From Bosea sp. Tri-49 (lineage in GTDB: Bacteria > Pseudomonadota > Alphaproteobacteria > Rhizobiales > Beijerinckiaceae), in assembly GCF_003952665.1 (NCBI RefSeq), contig NZ_CP017946.1:1240001-1304000 (forward strand): 64,000 nt of DNA. Reading direction: 5' to 3'. Positions 23,496 to 32,323 of this stretch are shown in pieces (positions within the stretch are counted from its first letter, which is position 1; each line of letters opens with the position of its first letter). The notes below the pieces were generated by a model. That model was not told the origin of the DNA, made no database searches, and saw nothing but the letters and a program-made list of their open reading frames with translations. The translations under genes were made by a program, and so were the position numbers.

Positions 23496-24945
23496 CGTGG
23501 TCGCCGCGTTCCGTAGGCCCGTTGTCCTCTCGCTTGGTGGGGAGTGCTACTGCCTCAACACAGGCCCGCTTAGCGTCCCCCGACGCACTGCCCGCGTATG
23601 TGCTCATGGTGAGCCCCAGCGGCAGCTTCTGTCCCTCCAAGCTCGCGTTCTCCACGTCATGCCCGATGACCTCGGCGATGGTCCAAGGCGTGAAACCCTT
23701 GGTGCCCTTTTCCAGCGCCTCAACGGCTTTTCGCACGAACCAGCGCCGGAAAGAATGGAAGTCGGTGTTGCTCTGCCTCTGGCCCGGTAACGGCCTCTCG
23801 TCCACCTTCAAGCGGCGGCGTTCGCGGGTGAAGACTTGGGAGACGGGAGCCCCCCTGCCCCGCTTGGAGTCAGCCTTCTGCTCTGGCAGTTCATGGAACA
23901 GATAGTCGCCCGGCTTTTTATCCTTGGCGCGGGTCGTAACGATGTCGGCGAGGTCGGGGTGAATGGGCACGATGCGGCGGAAGCCGGCCACTGTTTTTGA
24001 ACGGGGAACGGTGAAGGCGTGCTCCCCAACATCCGAAACCCTCAAGCTGGCTATCTCATCAACCCGCATACCGGTCAGCGCGGCCACCTTGCAGAAGTCC
24101 GGCAGCACAGTCGCCACAGAGCCCTTCAGGACCACAGGACCCCGCCCGACGCCCGCCAATAGCGTCTTCACCTCGGCGTCCGTGAAGGGGCGTTTATCGG
24201 CGCTGTGTGTGCCCTCCAGCAGATCGGCTTCTGACCGGACCTTCCGCTTGGCGACACGCTGATCCGTCCAGGGATTGTCGCCCTGCCCCCAACGCTTGAC
24301 CATATATTCCCAGTAGGAGGCGAGGCAGGAGATTGCCCGGTTGGCGCTGCGGTGGTGCGTGCCGGGCTCGACCATCGTCTCATGAATGAACTCGCCCGCC
24401 TCCCTCCGCGCGACGGCCTCAACCGTAATGCTACGGCCCTTCGTCTCCAGCCAACTCTCCAGCCGCGTGACTGACCGGGTGATGTCGTCAGCGTAGCCTT
24501 TGGCGAAGCGCCTCTCTCGGAAGAAAGGCGTCAGCATGAGCTTCAATGGCGTCTGCTGTCCCGCCGCTACTGCGGTGAATGAGGCTGCGGCGCTGGCCCC
24601 TGCTGCCCGCGTGATGACGTCCACGCGGGCGTCCAGGGCATAGAGCGCGTCCCCATTGTCGTCGTTCGCCACGGCCTCGCGCCAACTCATGGCCTCGTGC
24701 GTGAAGTCCTGCACGATGACAGGCGGCTTGCCCTTGGGATTTTTGATGCGGGCCCGGAGGCGCTTGATGACGTCCACTTTCTCCCGCTCAGCCTCAAGAG
24801 GGTCAGTAGTGGTCAGCACCTCGCGGAGCTTGGCGGCACCTACCGCACCCCTCTGGCTGGGCGGGACGGTGACAGATACGCGGATGCTACTGCCGTGCCA
24901 TTCAAGGTTCTTGCCGAGCTTCTTCAAGCGTGGTTTACGGGCCAT
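23473..24945 (-). CDS. int: tyrosine recombinase / integrase, 490 aa
   Basis: Catalyses integration and excision of the element at tRNA-Ser. Catalytic residues: Arg294 in TGMRVDEIASLR, His397 and Arg400 in HSFRRW, a further His429 in EVIGHD, and Tyr450 in STYAG. The N-terminal 120 residues would bind arm sites, followed by a SAM-like core-binding domain. The ATG at 24945 (MARKPRL) is preferred to the upstream frame start at 24978. Its position about 120 bases from attR and reading inward is standard. The length is at the long end for the family. Confidence 0.94.
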   Translation of the reverse strand: MARKPRLKKLGKNLEWHGSSIRVSVTVPPSQRGAVGAAKLREVLTTTDPLEAEREKVDVIKRLRARIKNPKGKPPVIVQDFTHEAMSWREAVANDDNGDALYALDARVDVITRAAGASAAASFTAVAAGQQTPLKLMLTPFFRERRFAKGYADDITRSVTRLESWLETKGRSITVEAVARREAGEFIHETMVEPGTHHRSANRAISCLASYWEYMVKRWGQGDNPWTDQRVAKRKVRSEADLLEGTHSADKRPFTDAEVKTLLAGVGRGPVVLKGSVATVLPDFCKVAALTGMRVDEIASLRVSDVGEHAFTVPRSKTVAGFRRIVPIHPDLADIVTTRAKDKKPGDYLFHELPEQKADSKRGRGAPVSQVFTRERRRLKVDERPLPGQRQSNTDFHSFRRWFVRKAVEALEKGTKGFTPWTIAEVIGHDVENASLEGQKLPLGLTMSTYAGSASGDAKRACVEAVALPTKREDNGPTERGDHAKALASA

Positions 24946-24969
24946 GGGTTGGCGTTTCCCGGAGCAATG

Positions 24970-25001
24970 TGGACCCACAAATGAGTCAAAATTGCCCCCA
25001 A
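24970..25001 (+). other. candidate integrase arm-type sites, right end
   Basis: TGGACCCA at 24970-24977 and GCCCCCAA at 24994-25001 repeat words found at 5541-5560 inside the left end. They sit between the integrase start and attR. GGTTAC (25024-25029) and GTAACC (25060-25065) further form an inverted pair next to the att core. Confidence 0.5.
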
Positions 25002-25065
25002 CGCAAGCCCTGAAAACTCAACGGGTTACATGATTTCAAGGGGATACGGGCCGGGTAGCGTAACC

Positions 25066-25082
25066 TCCCACCCCTTCCGCCA
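25066..25082 (+). other. attR core
   Basis: Exact copy of the last 17 bases of tRNA-Ser (5463-5479). It marks the right end of the element; bases beyond 25082 belong to the chromosome. From 25083 to 25342 I see no gene: it is the AT-richer region downstream of the RTX gene. Confidence 0.92.
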
Positions 25083-25342
25083 TTGTTTTCATTGCGCGAC
25101 GCCGCCCGCCAAGCCATCGCGCGGGCTCTGAGCTCGAACTGCCCTCCGAACTCGGAGCCATACTTCGTTCTATACTATTGATATTGTTGGTTTATTTTTC
25201 AAATTGGCAGATCAGGCAACATCTGAGCAGGCTGCCTTGCGCCGGCTGTTAAGGCTCGCCGCGATGTGAGGCGCTACACATTCGGCGGTTGATCGAAACT
25301 CGCATGCATTAGCTGTCTAAGGTTCGCCGCGTTTTCTAGCAG

Positions 25343-27052
25343 TTATAGAATGATAATATCTGCGATTGTGAAGTCGGCGCTATGCAGCCCGACGAAGGTG
25401 ATGCTGTTACCACCTGTGAGGTCGAGTGTCGCAACACCGTTAACATCGTGGAATGCGGCTAGAATGTCAGCCTCCGTCATCCAGCCGGTGCCATTCACGT
25501 TGACGGGAATTGCCACATGATCGCTGCCCGGCTTGAAGTCGAGGATAGTGTCGCGCCCACTGCCGGAGCGGAACACGAAACAATCGCTGGCAAGGGAATA
25601 CTCTGTCCCGGCGGCGAGGATATCATCGCCCGTGCCGCCGTCGATATAGTCCGCATTGACCCCGCCCCCGATCCGATCGTTGCCGGCGTCACCCATCAGT
25701 ACGTTGGCGAAGATTCCAGAACCGCCACCGAATTGGTCTTCGATAATGAAGTCGTCGCCATCGCCGCCATAGACGATATCATTCCCCTGACCGCACGTGA
25801 TCTGATCGTTGCCGCCTCCTGCGTAAACCGTGTTGTTCCCCTGGCCGGTATCAATGAGATCGTTGCCGGCGCCGCTTGAACGGCCGTCCGGAAGTACATC
25901 GTCGCCATAGATCGTGTCAGGGCCAATACCGCCCACGATCACGTCGTTGCCTGCGCCGCCAGCGATGAATGTGTTGAAGGCATAGGGATGGGCCACGATG
26001 TGGTCGTTGCCGGCTCCTCCAAACAACCTATCGAGGCCAATTCCGTTACCGTCAGCTTCGTCCAGAATATCGTCGCCGACGCCGCCATAGAGCGTGTCGG
26101 AGCCATCCCCGCCAGTGAGGTGATCATTGCCATCGGCGCCGATAAGGATGTCGTCGCCGTCCAGGCCCGAAAAAAAATCGCCGCCCGCACCGCCGATCAA
26201 TACGTCGGCGAAATTTGAGCCGTGGACACGTTCGATCGATACAAGCGTATCCCCGTCCGCATCGATACCGAGATCGAAGCGCACCACAGCGCCCACCGAC
26301 GCCGTCTCGTAACTAACGGTATCGACACCGTCGCCACCGTCCAAAAGATCGACCCCCGCCCCCCCGATCAGAGTGTCGTCGCCTTGCCAACCAAAAATCT
26401 GATCGTCTCCGGCGCCACCCTCGAGGATATTGGCCCCGTCATCGCCGCCAATCAGATCGGCGAACGCCGAGCCAACCGCGCCCTCCATCTCAATAAAGCG
26501 GTCGATCATGCCGCCTCCGTCGAAAGCGTATCCCTGTGCCAGTGACACGCTGACGCCCGTAGCCGCGTCCGCATAGGAGATCCGGTCAAGGCCCGGGCCA
26601 CCATGGACCAAGTCCGAGCCCAGGCCCGGCGCAATCAGGTCATTGCCCCCATAGCCGGGAGTGTAATCGTCGAAATCGGTGCCGATCGCCGTATCATCCG
26701 CAAGCATGAGCTGGGAGATGGCAGGATAAAGGGAGGGAAAGGGCAGCACATTAATCGAGATGGCAATGCTGAATGAATACAAGGTCGTCGTGCCGAAGGA
26801 CGCGCCTATCGAATAAATGGTCTCGAATGGGGCTCCGCCGCGCGGATTGGGCACTCTAGTCCAACCTACCTCGGTAAAGACTCCGTCAGGCGCGAGGAGA
26901 GTGCTGCGGTTATAGGTAATTTGCGCGAAACGATCGAAGAACGAGGCAGTCGACCCGGATGAAATCGCGCTGGCGGCGCGTGAAATCACATCGTTCAGCC
27001 ATGCCTGATCAAGCGACAGGGGCCTATCGGGCTGTCCACTGATTTGAACCAT
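25343..27052 (-). CDS. RTX (hemolysin-type calcium-binding repeat) secreted protein, 569 aa
   Basis: From about residue 150 onward the protein is built of GGxGxDxLxGG nonapeptide repeats that bind calcium and fold into beta-rolls outside the cell (for example GGAGDDQIFGWQGDDTLIGG). The C-terminus (FRSGSGRDTILDFKPGSDHV and a hydrophobic end IADIIIL) is the usual uncleaved type I secretion signal region. The first 150 residues form an unrecognised N-terminal domain without catalytic motifs. No signal peptide and no secretion genes are nearby, so the exporter must be elsewhere. The ATG at 27052 is more likely than the TTG at 27079. It lies just outside the integrated element. Confidence 0.85.
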   Translation of the reverse strand: MVQISGQPDRPLSLDQAWLNDVISRAASAISSGSTASFFDRFAQITYNRSTLLAPDGVFTEVGWTRVPNPRGGAPFETIYSIGASFGTTTLYSFSIAISINVLPFPSLYPAISQLMLADDTAIGTDFDDYTPGYGGNDLIAPGLGSDLVHGGPGLDRISYADAATGVSVSLAQGYAFDGGGMIDRFIEMEGAVGSAFADLIGGDDGANILEGGAGDDQIFGWQGDDTLIGGAGVDLLDGGDGVDTVSYETASVGAVVRFDLGIDADGDTLVSIERVHGSNFADVLIGGAGGDFFSGLDGDDILIGADGNDHLTGGDGSDTLYGGVGDDILDEADGNGIGLDRLFGGAGNDHIVAHPYAFNTFIAGGAGNDVIVGGIGPDTIYGDDVLPDGRSSGAGNDLIDTGQGNNTVYAGGGNDQITCGQGNDIVYGGDGDDFIIEDQFGGGSGIFANVLMGDAGNDRIGGGVNADYIDGGTGDDILAAGTEYSLASDCFVFRSGSGRDTILDFKPGSDHVAIPVNVNGTGWMTEADILAAFHDVNGVATLDLTGGNSITFVGLHSADFTIADIIIL

Positions 27053-27365
27053 CGCCAGTGCCTGCTTTCGCTGGAACAAGGTTCACCGTAGACGGCCGGC
27101 GCGCGACGCGAAAGGCGCTGACCGACCAAGTTCGCACGTACCGTCTGAGGCGAATTGCGTCCGCGTAAAGCGCTACCTTCGGCGAGAGTTTCCGCAAGAT
27201 CAGGAAGCGTCTGCGGCGAGGTTGGCCTTGGCGAAACCGTGCAACGTGAGAGACGCGTTCTCCCCGAAGGAAATCACGGTGTTGCTCGCGACCTGGGTAG
27301 CCAGTGCCATAATCCGGGGATGCTCGATGCTAGCTGCGACAGCTCGGCTTGATCACCGCCCTATT
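27053..27365. other. intergenic region, nothing recognised
   Basis: About 310 bases between the RTX gene and the AhpD-like gene. Forward-strand open frames here lack protein character. It should contain the RTX promoter; I could not identify conserved elements. Confidence 0.4.
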
Positions 27366-27935
27366 CTACCGCCCCATCGCGTAGAACTCGTCGTTCGGGC
27401 GCATGCTGGTCACATTGGCGAGGCGGTTCGACATCCCGAAGAAGGCGGAGATGGCGGCGATGTCCCAGACATCGTCCTCGCTGAAGCCGTGCGCCTGCAG
27501 CGTGGCGATATCATCGTCGCCGACCTCGTAGGCCCGGGCGGACACCTTCATGGCGAAGTCCAGCATCGCCCGCTGCCGCGGCGTGATGTCCGCCTTGCGA
27601 TAATTGACGGCGACCTGATCGGCGATCAGCGGATTCTTCGCCCGCACGCGCAGGATCGCGCCATGGGCGACGACGCAGTACTGGCATTGATTGGCGTTGC
27701 TGGTCGCAACCACGATCATTTCGCGCTCGGCCTTGGTCAGCCCTTCCGCCTTGTTCATCAGGGCATCGTGATAGGCGAAGAAGGCCCGGAACTCGTCTGG
27801 GCGATGGGCCAGGGTCAGGAAGACGTTCGGCACGAAGCCGGACTTCTCCTGCACGGCGAGGATCCGCTCACGGATGTCGTCCGGCAGCGTGCCGATCTCG
27901 GGAACCGGAAAACGGCTGATGGCGGCCTGTGTCAT
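27366..27935 (-). CDS. peroxidase-related AhpD-like protein, 189 aa
   Basis: Member of the carboxymuconolactone decarboxylase / AhpD superfamily, group of peroxidase-related enzymes. The redox motif is CQYC followed by VVAHG, the usual CxxC-x(3)-H arrangement, and DFAMKVSARAYEV and DVWDIAAISAFFGMSNRLAN are family segments. Such proteins reduce peroxides or act on small organic substrates. It is the last gene of a leftward run after a molybdopterin oxidoreductase, with a 74-base gap, so a role in handling reactive by-products of that enzyme is conceivable but unproven. Confidence 0.82.
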   Translation of the reverse strand: MTQAAISRFPVPEIGTLPDDIRERILAVQEKSGFVPNVFLTLAHRPDEFRAFFAYHDALMNKAEGLTKAEREMIVVATSNANQCQYCVVAHGAILRVRAKNPLIADQVAVNYRKADITPRQRAMLDFAMKVSARAYEVGDDDIATLQAHGFSEDDVWDIAAISAFFGMSNRLANVTSMRPNDEFYAMGR

Positions 27936-28009
27936 GTCGGTGATTCCTCTCTTGTACGAATCTCAGCCGCCGCACGAGGCGGCACGCGTAACTCTATGAA
28001 AGCGCTGGG

Positions 28010-30322
28010 CTAGACGGCGACCAGCCGTTCGATCTGCTCGCGATACTGTTCCACGGCATCGCCGGCCGCGCCCTCATAGCGCTCGACCCTGACAAGGCAG
28101 GTATGGGCCGAGCAGCCCTGGCCGAAGGCGGAGGTTCCGATATCGACCGTCAGGACGTTCGGATTGCCGGCGATGTCGAGCCCGCTATTGCCGGTCGGCG
28201 TGAACCAGGCGCCCGTCGGCAGGACGACGACCCGGCGCCGAACCCCCTCGCTGAGCCAGGCAGTCGCGAGGCAGGCCCCGCGCTCGTTCCAGAGCCGGAC
28301 CGTCTGGCCGTCGGCGATGCCGAGGGCGGCAGCGTCCTCCGGATGGAGGCGCGCCTGCTCGCGGCCGCCGCGCTTCGTGACCATGCTGGCCGGACTCGTC
28401 TCGAGCTGGCTGTGCAGCCGCCCTTCCGGCTGGTGCGAGATCAGGTGGAACTGGTCGCCTGCATCTGCCGCGCCGAGCCATTCCACCGGCTCGATCCAGG
28501 CCGGGTGCGCGAGGCAGTCGTCATAGCCGAGCGAGTCCAGGGTCTTGCTGCCGAGGACGATGCGTCCGCTTTCGGTATCGAGGGCGTTATCGTCGGGCCG
28601 CTCGCGGAATTCGGACAAATAAGTAACCTTCGCCTGCGTCGGGCAATGGGCGTATCCTTGCGTCCAGAACGTATCGAAATCCGGCATCTCGAAGCCGAGG
28701 CGCGTGGCAGCGTCTGTGCGAGTGAGGTCGTAGAGATGGCGCAGCCAGCCCATCTCGTCGCGCCCTTCGTCGAAAGCCGGCCCGACACCGAGCTGTTCTG
28801 CGATCGCCCGGAAGATCGCGAAATCGGAGCGAGGGTCTCCTACGGGCCCGATCGCCTTGTGCATGGCGATGATGCAATCGGAGCGCTTGTTGCCCGCCAT
28901 GTCGTTGCGCTCGATCGAGGTGTTGGCCGGCAGCACGATATCGGCCCGCTGCGCGGTCGCCGTGAACATCGGGTCCTGGACAATGATTGTCTCCGGCCGC
29001 GTCCAGGCCTCGGCGAGGCGGTTCAGGTCCTGATGGTGATGATAGGGGTTGCCGCCCGCCCAATAGACCAGCCGCGCGTCGGGGTAGGTCCGGGTCTCGC
29101 CCTGATAGGTGTAGGTCCCGCCTGGTTGAAGCAGCATGTCACTGATCCGGGCGACCGGAATGAAGCTCTCCAGCGGCTTGCGCAATTGCGACATCGCTGG
29201 CGACTTGCCGAGGTTGATCGGCGCTCCGACGCCCCCGAGCGAGGCATAGCCATAGCCGACGCCGCCACCCGGCAGGCCGATCTGGCCGGTCATCGCCGCC
29301 AGTGCCAGCGCTGCCCAGAACGGCTGTTCGCCGTGATGAGCCCGCTGCAGGCTCCAGCTCACGGTTTGCATCGAGCGGGTTTCGACGAGCCGCTGCGCCA
29401 GCTCCGCGATTTGGCCCGCTTCCAGCCCGGTGATCCCGGCCGCCCAGGACGCGTCCTTGACCACCCCGTCATGGCTGCCGTCGAGATAGGAGATCAGCCG
29501 CTCGGAGCCACTCGTGGAACGATTGAGGAAGGAGCGGTCATGCCGCCCCTGTCTCAGAATCTCGCCGGCGAGCCCGAGCATCAGCGCCGCGTCGGTGTTC
29601 GGCCGGATCGGCCACCATTCGGCATTCAGCCAATCGGGAACATCATCGCGCAGCGGCGAGATGAGGATGACCTTCACGCCCCTCTCGGCGATCTTGCGCA
29701 GATGGGTCTCCAGCGCGTGGCTCGCGATGCCGCCCGCCTCGTTCTGCGCCGTCCGCGGCGAGAGCGCGCCGAAGACGAGCAGCGTTTCGGTGTGCTCCGC
29801 GATGGTGTCGAGCGTGTTGGCCTGGCCGCCGCAGGCGCCGGCATCGCCCAGTGTATGGCGCAGGATCACCGGGCCGGCGGCGATCGAATAGGTATCGACA
29901 TGGCCGGTATAGCCGCCGACGAGGTTGAGCATGCGCTTCAGCAGCGAGGGCGCATGATGGAAGCGCCCGCAACTCGTCCAGCCATAGGAGCCGGCGAAGA
30001 TCGAGGCATTGCCGAAGGTTTCCGAGACGCGCCGGATCTCGCCGGCGACGAGAGAGGTCGCCTCCTCCCAGCTCACCGGCACGAACCTGTCGCGGCCCCT
30101 GCCCCGGCGGTCGCTGTGCTCGCGGCCTTCGAGCCAGCCCGAGCGTACCAGCGGCGTCAGAACGCGGCGCTCCGTGCTCGCCCAGTCCCGGACCGACTGG
30201 TTGATCGGCGATGGCGAGGGATCGTGCTCGAAGGGCTCAATGCCGATGATCCGGCCATCCTCGACCAGGATCGTATAGGCGCCCCAATGGCTGCAATGCG
30301 GATAGCGCTGAACCGTGCTCAT
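28010..30322 (-). CDS. molybdopterin-dependent oxidoreductase (DMSO/biotin sulfoxide reductase family), 770 aa
   Basis: The protein lacks an N-terminal iron-sulfur cysteine motif and a twin-arginine signal, as cytoplasmic BisC-type enzymes do. SYGWTSCGRFHHA near residue 115 is the segment that carries the serine ligand of molybdenum in DMSO, TMAO and biotin sulfoxide reductases. Molybdopterin-dinucleotide segments follow (VQDPMFTATAQRADIVLPAN, and a C-terminal domain with HLISHQPEGRLHSQLE). It likely reduces an S- or N-oxide, or works in the oxidative direction on a related substrate. It overlaps the CaiB/BaiF gene by four bases, which ties it to CoA-ester metabolism, an unusual association. 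Confidence 0.85.
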   Translation of the reverse strand: MSTVQRYPHCSHWGAYTILVEDGRIIGIEPFEHDPSPSPINQSVRDWASTERRVLTPLVRSGWLEGREHSDRRGRGRDRFVPVSWEEATSLVAGEIRRVSETFGNASIFAGSYGWTSCGRFHHAPSLLKRMLNLVGGYTGHVDTYSIAAGPVILRHTLGDAGACGGQANTLDTIAEHTETLLVFGALSPRTAQNEAGGIASHALETHLRKIAERGVKVILISPLRDDVPDWLNAEWWPIRPNTDAALMLGLAGEILRQGRHDRSFLNRSTSGSERLISYLDGSHDGVVKDASWAAGITGLEAGQIAELAQRLVETRSMQTVSWSLQRAHHGEQPFWAALALAAMTGQIGLPGGGVGYGYASLGGVGAPINLGKSPAMSQLRKPLESFIPVARISDMLLQPGGTYTYQGETRTYPDARLVYWAGGNPYHHHQDLNRLAEAWTRPETIIVQDPMFTATAQRADIVLPANTSIERNDMAGNKRSDCIIAMHKAIGPVGDPRSDFAIFRAIAEQLGVGPAFDEGRDEMGWLRHLYDLTRTDAATRLGFEMPDFDTFWTQGYAHCPTQAKVTYLSEFRERPDDNALDTESGRIVLGSKTLDSLGYDDCLAHPAWIEPVEWLGAADAGDQFHLISHQPEGRLHSQLETSPASMVTKRGGREQARLHPEDAAALGIADGQTVRLWNERGACLATAWLSEGVRRRVVVLPTGAWFTPTGNSGLDIAGNPNVLTVDIGTSAFGQGCSAHTCLVRVERYEGAAGDAVEQYREQIERLVAV

Positions 30323-31536
30323 CCGCGCACCTTCCGCTTTCCAGCGGCCGGGTCCGCCCCCGCATCGAAGCCCGGCAACACGTCGGCGAAGAGATCGCCC
30401 TGCACGCCGACCTCGTCGAGAATCGCCGCGGTGTGCTCGCCGAAGCGCGGTGGCGCCAGACGGTAGGAGGCCGGGGTGCGCGACAGCTTGATCGGGCTGC
30501 CGGTGCCGCGATAGGCCCCGATGTCGATCACCATCTCGCGGTGATGGGTATGCGGATCGGCCATCACCTGATCGATCGTGCGGACGGCGCCGCAGGGCAC
30601 GCCGGACTTGATCAGGCGCTCGGCGAGCGGGCTGCAGTCGAAGCCCGTCATCGCCTCTTCCAGGTCGGCCTTGAGTGCATCGCGGTTGAGGTTGCGGTCC
30701 TTGTTGCTCGCGTAGCGCGGATCGTCCGCCAGCTCAGGCCGGTCGATGACCTCGCACAGCGTGGCGAACTGCCGGTTGTTGCCGACGGCGAGGAAGAGCG
30801 GCGCGTCGCGTGTGGCGAAAACATCGTAGGGGGTGATGTTGGGATGGGCGTTGCCGGAACGTCCCGCGACCTTCCCCGAAAGGTAGAAGTTCGGCAGATG
30901 GGGATGCAGCAGCGAAATCCCGCAATCATAGAGCGTCGCCTCGACGAACTGACCTTTCCCGCTCGATGCTCGCTCCTGCAGTGCCATGAGAATGCCGATC
31001 ACGGCATTGAGGCCCGTCACCATGTCGACGACCGGGAGCCCGACCCGTAGCGGTTCTCCGCCGAGCTCGCCATTGACGCTCATGATGCCGGCGGAAGCTT
31101 GGATCGCCGCATCGTAGCCTGGCAGGCCGCCGAGCGGCCCGTCGGCGCCGAAGCCCGAGATGCGGCAATGGACTAGGCGGGGGAAGCGCTGCTGCAGCTC
31201 TTCCCGGCCGAGGCCCCAGCGATCGAGCGTGCCGGTCTTGAAGTTCTCGATGAAGACATCCGCCGTTTCCAGCAGGCGCAGGAGCAGCTCGCGGCCGGCC
31301 TCCTGCGTCAGGTCGAGTGCCATGCCGCGTTTGTTGCGGTTCACGCCGAGGAAATAGCTGGCGGCGTCATCGAGGAAGGGCGGCCCCCAGCCGCGCGTCT
31401 CGTCACCCGCCGGAGGTTCGATCTTGATCACGTCGGCGCCATGGTCGCCGAGAATCTGGCCGGCATAGGGGCCGCCGAGAACGCGGCTGGCGTCGATGAC
31501 CTTGATCTCGGCCAGGGAGCCGGTGCGAGAGTTCAT
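30319..31536 (-). CDS. CaiB/BaiF family (class III) CoA-transferase, 405 aa
   Basis: Moves CoA between carboxylic acids in the cytoplasm. Family features: VIDASRVLGGPYAGQILGDHGADVIKIE at the N-terminus, FLGVNRNKRGMALDL, the catalytic-type Asp region in VFIENFKTGTLDRWGL, and YDAAIQASAGIM. Length is typical. It overlaps the molybdopterin enzyme gene (ATGA) and follows the class I CoA-transferase pair by 37 bases. Two CoA-transferase types in one operon suggest a pathway that activates an acid and later recovers the CoA. Confidence 0.88.
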   Translation of the reverse strand: MNSRTGSLAEIKVIDASRVLGGPYAGQILGDHGADVIKIEPPAGDETRGWGPPFLDDAASYFLGVNRNKRGMALDLTQEAGRELLLRLLETADVFIENFKTGTLDRWGLGREELQQRFPRLVHCRISGFGADGPLGGLPGYDAAIQASAGIMSVNGELGGEPLRVGLPVVDMVTGLNAVIGILMALQERASSGKGQFVEATLYDCGISLLHPHLPNFYLSGKVAGRSGNAHPNITPYDVFATRDAPLFLAVGNNRQFATLCEVIDRPELADDPRYASNKDRNLNRDALKADLEEAMTGFDCSPLAERLIKSGVPCGAVRTIDQVMADPHTHHREMVIDIGAYRGTGSPIKLSRTPASYRLAPPRFGEHTAAILDEVGVQGDLFADVLPGFDAGADPAAGKRKVRG

Positions 31537-31573
31537 GTCCTGTCCTGCTGGCTGTCTTGGCTGAGATATCGTG

Positions 31574-32323
31574 TCATGCGCAGACCCCGCGCCGCATCTG
31601 GCTGGCGAATTCCGGATAGGTTTCCGCGAGCTCGTCCATGACCTGCCCGCGCAGGAGAGCGAGCGTCGTTGGGTCGGGGGTCTCGGTCTGGCCGGGCTGT
31701 TCCGCGTGCCTGAATGCGAAACCCGTCGCCTCCCTCACCTCGTTGAGGTCGTGGCCGGGATGGAGGCTCTCCAGGGTGAAGCCGGGACGGGTCTTGTCGA
31801 AGCTGAACAGGGCCTTGCCCGTCAGCAGCGCCACCGGCCCGCCGGTCCGGTGGACGCCGGCCGGGCTCGTTCCGGGCGCGCTGATGAAGTCGACCTTCTC
31901 GACGAAGACGCGCGGGCTGTGCTCCTCGCGGAACAGGATGACGCGGGGAACGACGAAATAGAGATAAGCCGACCCGAACGAGCCCGGCCACCGCGGCGCC
32001 GAGGCCGGATAGTCACCGATGCCCACCAGATTGATGTTGGCCTGCCCGTCGATCTGGCCGCCGCCGAGAAAGAAGGCATCGACCCGCCCCTGCCCCGCGC
32101 AGTCGAACAGCTCGGCCGAGCCGTTGGTGAAGAAGTTGTGCTCGACCGAGCCGAGGATCGAAATCCTGACCTGGGGCGCACCGGCGCGCTTCTTCAGGGC
32201 CCGCAGCAGCATCGCGCCGGCGGCGGGAATCGGCGAAGACGCGCCCACGGCGACATGCCGGACGCCGTCGAGCAGGCGGGCGATGGTCGCGATCAGGATC
32301 TCGCGGGGATGCACATCCGTCAT
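31574..32323 (-). CDS. CoA-transferase beta subunit (glutaconate CoA-transferase / IpdB-like), 249 aa
   Basis: Beta chain of a two-subunit class I CoA-transferase. Family segments are VAVGASSPIPAAGAMLLRAL, FFTNGSAELFDCAGQGRVDAF, FLGGGQIDGQANINLVG and the late FVEKVDFIS. The glutaconate/IpdB branch is suggested by these, but the catalytic glutamate of classical enzymes is not obvious, and IpdAB-type proteins act as ring-opening hydrolases rather than transferases, so the exact chemistry is open. Its start overlaps the alpha-subunit stop by one base. Confidence 0.78.
   Translation of the reverse strand: MTDVHPREILIATIARLLDGVRHVAVGASSPIPAAGAMLLRALKKRAGAPQVRISILGSVEHNFFTNGSAELFDCAGQGRVDAFFLGGGQIDGQANINLVGIGDYPASAPRWPGSFGSAYLYFVVPRVILFREEHSPRVFVEKVDFISAPGTSPAGVHRTGGPVALLTGKALFSFDKTRPGFTLESLHPGHDLNEVREATGFAFRHAEQPGQTETPDPTTLALLRGQVMDELAETYPEFASQMRRGVCA

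Larger units (their letters stand above)
5480..25065. mobile_element. integrative element in tRNA-Ser with phage-derived module and defence cargo
   Basis: The element is bounded by a 17-bp direct repeat derived from tRNA-Ser and carries a tyrosine integrase at its right end, reading away from attR. The left part (5609-13525) is mostly leftward and phage-like: ejection-protein homologue, antirepressor-type small proteins, HNH/AP2-like protein, T7-type promoters and repeated hairpins. The right part (14124-23495) holds a serine recombinase and antiviral systems. Capsid, portal, terminase, replicase and RNA polymerase genes are all absent, so it is not a complete prophage. Both ends share TGGACCCA and GCCCCCAA motifs that may be integrase arm sites. 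Confidence 0.9.

Noticed and set aside
25400..26700. Tandem short repeats suggestive of a CRISPR or minisatellite
   Set aside because: They are in frame and encode the GGxGxDxL nonapeptides of the RTX protein.
28103..30466. Long forward open frame (787 codons) opposite the molybdopterin enzyme
   Set aside because: Antisense to a well-recognised gene; the long frame is a result of GC-rich codon bias.
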